Shown: positions 59,330-64,000 of the stretch, one piece after another | Numbering within the stretch: position 1 is the first letter of the stretch | How the letters are laid out: each line of letters begins with the position of its first letter | DNA from: VRUE01 sp963715625 | Lineage (GTDB): Bacteria; Actinomycetota; Thermoleophilia; Solirubrobacterales; 70-9 | Direction of reading: 5' to 3' | DNA: 64,000 nucleotides | Assembly: GCA_963715625.1 (NCBI GenBank) | Contig: OY970260.1 | Span: forward strand, 2,542,001 to 2,606,000 | Program-made: the position numbers and the translations under genes | Notes under the pieces: model-generated | The model's input: the letters and a program-made list of their open reading frames with translations, nothing else | Databases searched by the model: none | Told to the model about the DNA's origin: nothing

Positions 59330-60765
59330 CAGCGGTCCACGCAGGCGTAGCAGAGCTCGAAGCTCTTGTTGATGAGCGGGAAGTCGGGCAGCAGGCAGCC
59401 CCGGACGGCTCGGGCCAGGGCCGGCCAGTTGGCATAGGAGCCGGTGCGCAGGTGAACCCTCTCCACCCTGCCCCCGTCGAGCGTCACCGCGCAGAGCGTC
59501 TGCCCGCGCGGGCTCTCCACCAGGGCGACGCCATGCGGGACCGGCGCGCGAAACTGCCCCGCCGCCCCGGGTCGCAGCTCCGAGCCCAGCAGCTCGTCGA
59601 GATGGGCGAACACGTCGGGCAGCTCGGCGCCCCGCATCTCGAGGCGAGCGGCGACGTCCCCCCCGGGCTCGGGGGGTGCCGCCGCCGAGAACCCCTCGTA
59701 GCTGAGGCGAGGCGAGGCGAGTCGCGCATCCAGCGGCAGCCCCGAGGCGCGCGCCGCGGGACCGACAGCCCCCAGCATCGACGCGTCCTCGGCCCTGAGC
59801 ACGCCGATCCCCTCGAAGCGGTCCTGTGCAGAGCCGGAGAAGCGGAGCTCTCGCCAGCCCCGGGCGACCTCGGCCTCCAGCGCACGCAGGTCCGCTCGCA
59901 GCTCGGCTCGCCGCGAGCGGTCAAGCGTCAGCCCGCTGCCACCGAGCCTGACCGTGTCGAAGAGGAACCTATGGCCGGCCAGCCGCGAGTTGAGTCGCTG
60001 CGCCCGCTCCTTGAGGGCGGCAAACAGCATGTTGGCGGGCGCGAAGCCGACGCCGGCGCAGATCGCGGCGATGTCGTTGAGGTGGTTGTAGAGGCGCTCG
60101 AGCTCCGCCAGCAGCGTCCTCTCGCGGCTCAGCCCGGGCTCGGGCCAAAGGCCCTGCGCGGCCTCGCATGCCTGCACGAAGGCGACCGCGTTGGCGACCG
60201 CGTCCGCGGCGCAGGCACGCTGGACGAACGGCAGCGCCTGCTCGGGCGAGCGACCCTCGGCGGCGACCTCGAGCCCGCGGTGCTTGTAGAAGAGCTGCAG
60301 GTCCAGGTGCAGGACCGTCTCCCCGACGACGTGGAAGCGGAAGTGTCCCGACTCGATCACCCCGGCGTGAATCGGCCCGACGGCGACCTGGAAGGTGCCT
60401 GCCCCGCGTACCGGAACGGTCCACTCGGCGGTCTGCGCGGGGTGCGCGACGAGTGGCCTCAGCGGCACGTGGGAGGCAAACGTCGCCCCGTAGAGATCGC
60501 CTGCCTCGCGCTCGTCCCACTCCGCCGCGGGCGCGATCTCGACGATCGACGGGAAGCAGCCGTCGGCTGCCCGGCAACTGAGCGTCAGCAGCTCCGCCCC
60601 ATCGCCGAAGGCGGCGCGCAGCTCCAGCGCATCGCCCGCCGGCGATGCCCACAGGCCGGCGAAGCGCCGTCCCTCCCCCAGTGCCTGCCTCACCCCGCCG
60701 CGCCACTCGGCAGCGGCGACGACGCGCTCGCGCAGCGACTCCGCGGCCGTCGCGAGGGTGCTCAT
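59329..60765 (-). CDS. Large subunit (HyfG/HycE-like, NuoC+NuoD) with altered NiFe site
   Basis: 478 aa. Residues 1-115 are NuoC-like (EWDEREAGDLYGATF), the rest NuoD/HycE-like (VGPIHAGVIESGHFRF, HLDLQLFYKHRGLE, LYNHLNDIAAICAG). In NiFe hydrogenases four cysteines hold the metal: two in L1 (CxxC after R) and two in L2. Here L1 is RACAADA, Cys185 then Asp188, so one ligand is lost, and L2 is ELCYAC with Cys472 and Cys475. Three of four remain. Complex I NuoD has none, so this is intermediate. H2 chemistry is doubtful. The protein may belong to the energy-converting hydrogenase-related (Ehr) group. Confidence 0.88.
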   Translation of the reverse strand: MSTLATAAESLRERVVAAAEWRGGVRQALGEGRRFAGLWASPAGDALELRAAFGDGAELLTLSCRAADGCFPSIVEIAPAAEWDEREAGDLYGATFASHVPLRPLVAHPAQTAEWTVPVRGAGTFQVAVGPIHAGVIESGHFRFHVVGETVLHLDLQLFYKHRGLEVAAEGRSPEQALPFVQRACAADAVANAVAFVQACEAAQGLWPEPGLSRERTLLAELERLYNHLNDIAAICAGVGFAPANMLFAALKERAQRLNSRLAGHRFLFDTVRLGGSGLTLDRSRRAELRADLRALEAEVARGWRELRFSGSAQDRFEGIGVLRAEDASMLGAVGPAARASGLPLDARLASPRLSYEGFSAAAPPEPGGDVAARLEMRGAELPDVFAHLDELLGSELRPGAAGQFRAPVPHGVALVESPRGQTLCAVTLDGGRVERVHLRTGSYANWPALARAVRGCLLPDFPLINKSFELCYACVDR

Positions 60766-62234
60766 CGCATTGCCCCGATCAGGTGGTCAACGATCGCAGA
60801 GCCCGGCAGGACCGCGGCGCTGGCCGAGAGCGCCAGCAGGGCGCAGGCGACGAGGCCGGTGAGGAGGGCGAGCCGCCGTTCGGGGCGGCGCCGCGTGACC
60901 TGCGAGGCACCATCGCCTGCGACGGCCTCGATCAGCGTGTGGGAGAGGCCGACGAAGCCGAGGGCGAGGAGGACCGTTGCCGCCACGACGACCGCCGGCT
61001 CGCCGGCGGAAAGCCCGCCGAGCAAGATCAGGGCCTCGCTGAAGAACAGCGGCGACGGCGGCATCCCGCTCAGAGTCGCCAGGCTGACGCCGACCGCGGC
61101 GCCACCGGCCCGGCTGGTCGCGGCGAGCCCGGAGGGGGGCTCGGTGGCCAGGGCCGGGTCGTCGCGCAGCAGCGGGATCGAGGCGTAGAAGCCCAGCGAC
61201 TTGGCGAGGGCATGGCCCGCCAGGTGCACGACGACGCCGGCGATCGCCAGCCGGGTGCCGAACCCGATCCCGAGCGCGAGGATGCCCATGTGCTCGAGGC
61301 TCGAGTAGGCGAGGAGGCGCTTCAGCGCCAGCGGCCTCCAGAGGAAGGGCACGGCGACGGCGAGCGAGGCGAGGCCGAAGGCCAGGAACAGCCCCCTTCC
61401 CGCCCCGCCCGTGGCCGGCTCGAGCGCGGCCTCGGCTCGCCAGGCGACGAGCATCGCGGTGGGCAAGAGCACGGCCGAGAGCAGGGCGCTGACCGGCGGC
61501 GGCGCCTCGCTGTGGGCGTCGGGAAGCCAGTTGTGGACGGGGGCCCAGCCGATCTTGGCGGCGAGCCCGACGAGGATCAGGACCAGCGCCAGGAGCGCGG
61601 GCTCGCGATCCATGCCTGCCGCCCCGGCGTGGATCGTCGCCCAGTCGACGGTCGACAGGGACGAGGCGCCGCCCCCCGCCAGCGCCGCGAACAGCACCAG
61701 GATCCCCAGCAGGGCGACGGTCAGCCCGAGCGTCGTCAGCAGCAGGTACTTCCAGCCCGCCTCCAGTGCCCGGGCACGGCCGCTGGAGGCGACCAGTAGC
61801 GCCGATGCCGCGGTGGTCGCCTCGACCAGGATCCAAGCCGCGGCGAGGTTGTCCACCAGCGGGATCGCCAGCAGGGCAGCCCAGAAGAGCTGGAAGGCCA
61901 CGCAGTAGGAGCGGCGCGGTGCGCGCTCGCCGAAGAAGCGGCTCCCCGCCGACTCGAGGTAGCCCGGCGAGGCCAGGGCGCTGAGCAGGCCGATCGCGGC
62001 GACGACGATCAGGAAGACCCCCGCCGCCGTGTCGAGCGTGTACCAGGAGCCGTGCGACGGATCGCCCCCACGGGCCAGGGCAAGGACGCCGAGTGCCGTG
62101 GCGGCCAGGGCGATCGGCACCGCGGCGAGCGCGTTGGCGCGGCCGACGGCTCTTCCCGGGACGAGCGGCAAGAGGAGCGCCGCGAGCAGGGGCAGGGCAA
62201 CGACGGTTGCCGTGGCGATTGCCGTGTCAGTCAC
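60762..62234 (-). CDS. Antiporter-like membrane subunit (HyfF/NuoN-like)
   Basis: 490 aa, about 13-14 TM helices. Proton_antipo_M domain: AAWILVEATTAASALLVA, YLLLTTLGLTVALLGILVLF, AKIGWAPVHNWLPDAHSEAPPPVSALLSA (the conserved Lys and His of the proton path), KRLLAYSSLEHMGILALG and GHALAKSLGFY. Probably pumps protons or sodium. The end overlaps the large-subunit gene (ATGA) and the start overlaps the next gene by 8 nt. Confidence 0.92.
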   Translation of the reverse strand: MTDTAIATATVVALPLLAALLLPLVPGRAVGRANALAAVPIALAATALGVLALARGGDPSHGSWYTLDTAAGVFLIVVAAIGLLSALASPGYLESAGSRFFGERAPRRSYCVAFQLFWAALLAIPLVDNLAAAWILVEATTAASALLVASSGRARALEAGWKYLLLTTLGLTVALLGILVLFAALAGGGASSLSTVDWATIHAGAAGMDREPALLALVLILVGLAAKIGWAPVHNWLPDAHSEAPPPVSALLSAVLLPTAMLVAWRAEAALEPATGGAGRGLFLAFGLASLAVAVPFLWRPLALKRLLAYSSLEHMGILALGIGFGTRLAIAGVVVHLAGHALAKSLGFYASIPLLRDDPALATEPPSGLAATSRAGGAAVGVSLATLSGMPPSPLFFSEALILLGGLSAGEPAVVVAATVLLALGFVGLSHTLIEAVAGDGASQVTRRRPERRLALLTGLVACALLALSASAAVLPGSAIVDHLIGAMR

Positions 62235-62844
62235 GCAGGCTCCTCAGCAGGCTGGTGTCTCCGGTCCCGAACTCCTCGTGGATCTTGGAGCCGAAGGCCA
62301 CGGCCACGGCCGCTATGACGACGAGGTCGAAGGCCAGGCCAAGCTCGATCACGACCGGGAATCCGCCCTCGACCGAGAGGCTCGCCAGGTAGACCCCGTT
62401 CTCGGCGGCCAGGAAGCCGATCGCCTGGAAGATGACCGGTCGGCGCAGCGCCGCGATCGCAATCCCGAGGGCGACGAGCGCCGCCGCGGCCTGGGCGGAC
62501 CCGGCGTAGGCGAGGCCGAAATCGGGGACCAGCGCCACCGCCGAGACGACCACGGCTATCGAGACCACCAGGCGAGGCAGTGCCGCGCCCTCCGATGCCA
62601 TCCTCTGCGGCTCGCGGGTGCGGTGGATCGCGAGCCCCAGCAGCGCCGGCAGGGCCAGGCCGCGCACGACGAGGATCGCGGCGGCCACCCAGAGGCCGCC
62701 GACGCTTCCGGCGGCCTCCTCCACGGCGATCGCGCCGAGCAGCAGGGTCTGCGCGGCGAGAAGCACGACCCCCACCGAGCGGCGGCGGACAACGGCCTCG
62801 GCGAGGCCGAGGCCGACCAGGGCCCAGAGCACCTGCTGGCTCAC
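62227..62844 (-). CDS. HyfE/HycP-like membrane subunit
   Basis: 205 aa, about six TM helices, with a conserved-type FQAIGFLAAENGVYLASLSVEGGFPVVIELGLAFDLVV near the end, matching HyfE (partly NuoK-like). GTG start at 62844 overlaps the stop of the NuoH-like gene (GTGA). Corresponds in position to Rv0085 of the mycobacterial locus. Confidence 0.85.
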   Translation of the reverse strand: MSQQVLWALVGLGLAEAVVRRRSVGVVLLAAQTLLLGAIAVEEAAGSVGGLWVAAAILVVRGLALPALLGLAIHRTREPQRMASEGAALPRLVVSIAVVVSAVALVPDFGLAYAGSAQAAAALVALGIAIAALRRPVIFQAIGFLAAENGVYLASLSVEGGFPVVIELGLAFDLVVIAAVAVAFGSKIHEEFGTGDTSLLRSLRD

Positions 62845-63773
62845 GGAAGAGCCCCGGCCAGCCAGCTGCCGAAGCCGGCGAGGCAAAGCGCCATGCCGCT
62901 GGCCAGAAAGAGAGGTGCCCGCAGCACCCGCATCTTCGCCAGGCCCGTCTCGCAGACCGCGACCGCACCGCAGAGCGCGGCGATCGTCACCGCCTCGATC
63001 GCCAGGCGGACGCCGAAGGAGCCCGCGGTGGGGCCGAACAGGGACGCGCCCAGCAACAGCACCAGCCAGAGCCGCGCCGCGGCCGCCCACTGGAGGACCG
63101 CGAGGTCGCGGCCCGCATACTCCAGCAGGGGCCCCTCGTGGACCATGGTCAGCTCGAGGTGCGTGTCGGGGTTGTCGATCGGCTGGCGCCCCGCCTCGGT
63201 CAGCGCGAACAGGGCAAAGGCCAGCGCCGCGCACCAGTGGGCCGGCTCGCTCCAGGCATCCGAGCCCACCGCCGCCGCGCTCATCGCGATCAGGTCGGTG
63301 CTGGGGCCGGCGGGCAGGGCGGCGAGGACGACGATCGAGACGAACAGGGCCTCGGCGAAGACCGCGAAGGTGAGGTCGCGGGCGGCGCCCATCAGCCCGA
63401 AGGCGCCACCGGTGTCCCAGGCGGCGACGGCGAGGCCGAAGCGCCCCAGGCCGAGCACGATCGCCAGCGCCACCGCGTCGTGCCCCACCCCCCATTCGGG
63501 AGCCTCGCCGGCGACGGGGATCAGCAGCGCGGCGACGACGAGGCTTGCGGCGACGGCAGCCGGGGCAAGGCGGTAGAGGGCCGTCCGCGGCCAGGGGTCC
63601 ACCCCGCCCTTGCCCCAGAGCCTGCGCAGCTCACGATAGGGCTGTAGCGACGACGGCCCGGGCCGGCCCTGCAGGCGGCCCTTCAGGTGGGCCACGGCGC
63701 CGAAGGCGAGGGGGGCGACGAGGGCGACGCCGACGAGCTGGAGCAGGCCCGCGGCCACGGTCGTCGCGCTCAC
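62841..63773 (-). CDS. HyfC/HycD (NuoH-like) membrane subunit
   Basis: 310 aa, about eight TM helices. It has the NuoH/HycD hallmarks GRPGPSSLQPYRELRRL and LTEAGRQPIDNPDTHLELTMVHEG. Anchors the peripheral arm and forms the quinone-side connection to the ion-pumping subunits. Overlaps its neighbours by 4 nt on both sides. Confidence 0.92.
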   Translation of the reverse strand: MSATTVAAGLLQLVGVALVAPLAFGAVAHLKGRLQGRPGPSSLQPYRELRRLWGKGGVDPWPRTALYRLAPAAVAASLVVAALLIPVAGEAPEWGVGHDAVALAIVLGLGRFGLAVAAWDTGGAFGLMGAARDLTFAVFAEALFVSIVVLAALPAGPSTDLIAMSAAAVGSDAWSEPAHWCAALAFALFALTEAGRQPIDNPDTHLELTMVHEGPLLEYAGRDLAVLQWAAAARLWLVLLLGASLFGPTAGSFGVRLAIEAVTIAALCGAVAVCETGLAKMRVLRAPLFLASGMALCLAGFGSWLAGALP

Positions 63774-64000
63774 GAGAGCGCTCCCAGGCGGGCCAGCGCC
63801 AAAGCGGCCAGCAGGAGGGCCACGAGGTACACCAGGTACAGCCGCAGGCTGCCCGACTGGATTCTCCGCGCCACCGCCGCCCCGCGCAGCGCGACCCGCC
63901 GGACCGGGCGGTACAGCGCGGTGTCGAACAGGTGAGGGACCTCGGCGCGGTAACGCACCTCCTGCACGAGAGCGCCGTGGCTGCGGACCTCGACCTCGCG
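63770..64000 (-). CDS. HyfB-like subunit, C-terminal end (gene continues beyond window)
   Basis: Open to the right edge without a start codon that fits; only the last 76 residues are inside. VPHLFDTALYRPVRRVALRGAA followed by RIQSGSLRLYLVYLVALLLAALAL is the usual end of HyfB/NuoL-like subunits (last TM helix). ATGA overlap with the HyfC gene places it in the same operon. Most of the gene lies upstream (higher coordinates). Confidence 0.8.
   Translation of the reverse strand, partial: REVEVRSHGALVQEVRYRAEVPHLFDTALYRPVRRVALRGAAVARRIQSGSLRLYLVYLVALLLAALALARLGALS

Overview
The window is GC-rich (roughly 70% by eye) and almost fully coding. It looks like chromosome from an actinobacterium, most probably class Thermoleophilia (Solirubrobacterales-like). 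Supporting signs are mihF-gmk-rpoZ-coaBC in the usual actinobacterial order, MurT/GatD, a VKOR-DsbA pair, and many genes with a TAnnnT box only 6-10 nt before the start codon, the pattern of leaderless mRNAs. The class assignment is inference.

Layout. 0-7.4 kb: pyrimidine operon (pyrC cut by the left edge, carA, carB, pyrK-pyrD in one frame). 7.5-10.3 kb: mihF, gmk, rpoZ, coaBC. 10.3-18.6 kb: a translation operon (rimP with only its N-terminal domain, nusA, infB, rbfA, nrnA, truB, ribF, rpsO) followed by a peroxiredoxin and a shortened DsbA-like gene. 18.7-25.4 kb: pnp, an M16 protease, dapB, dapA, rnj. 25.8-28 kb: a two-component system on the minus strand. 28-32.2 kb: ftsK, a RodZ-like gene, cinA. 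32.2-35.6 kb: a lower-GC island of four tightly packed unrecognised genes, bordered by the 3' half of a tRNA-Val gene. 35.6-42 kb: thpR, recA, a small membrane gene, miaB, miaA, a DapF-like gene without catalytic cysteines, and an LL-DAP-type aminotransferase. 42-43.6 kb: a hipBA toxin-antitoxin operon with four operators. 43.6-47.5 kb: an MBL-fold protein, an epimerase, hflX, dut. 47.5-49.5 kb: an IS1634-type insertion sequence. 49.5-55.9 kb, minus strand: an RTX-like secreted protein, then a lipid kinase-murT-methyltransferase-gatD operon, then a second methyltransferase. 55.9-58.5 kb: cyclophilin, Bcp, VKOR, DsbA. 58.5-64 kb, minus strand: a hydrogenase-4/complex I-like membrane complex ending in an ArsR-type regulator, cut by the right edge.

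How the genes connect. Three themes recur: pyrimidine and lysine/DAP precursor supply, RNA synthesis and turnover (nusA, infB, pnp, rnj, rpsO), and cell-wall assembly (dapA/B, DapF-like, aminotransferase, murT/gatD). nusA and rpsO both carry terminator-like hairpins in their leaders, which suggests autoregulation by attenuation.

The most unusual content is non-coding. At least five copies of a structured repeat with compensatory stem changes lie at 6.4, 25.5, 25.6, 46.9 and 47.0 kb. One copy is read in frame and joins PyrK to PyrD, and another forms the end of HflX. Three copies of a separate 47-bp palindrome lie at 1.3, 16.4 and 57.2 kb. Further long inverted repeats follow rpoZ, coaBC, the DsbA-like gene, miaB and miaA. 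The island at 32.6-35.4 kb (winged-helix-like protein, 3-TM protein, PD-(D/E)XK-like nuclease, frameshifted large protein) is the best candidate for an undescribed system.
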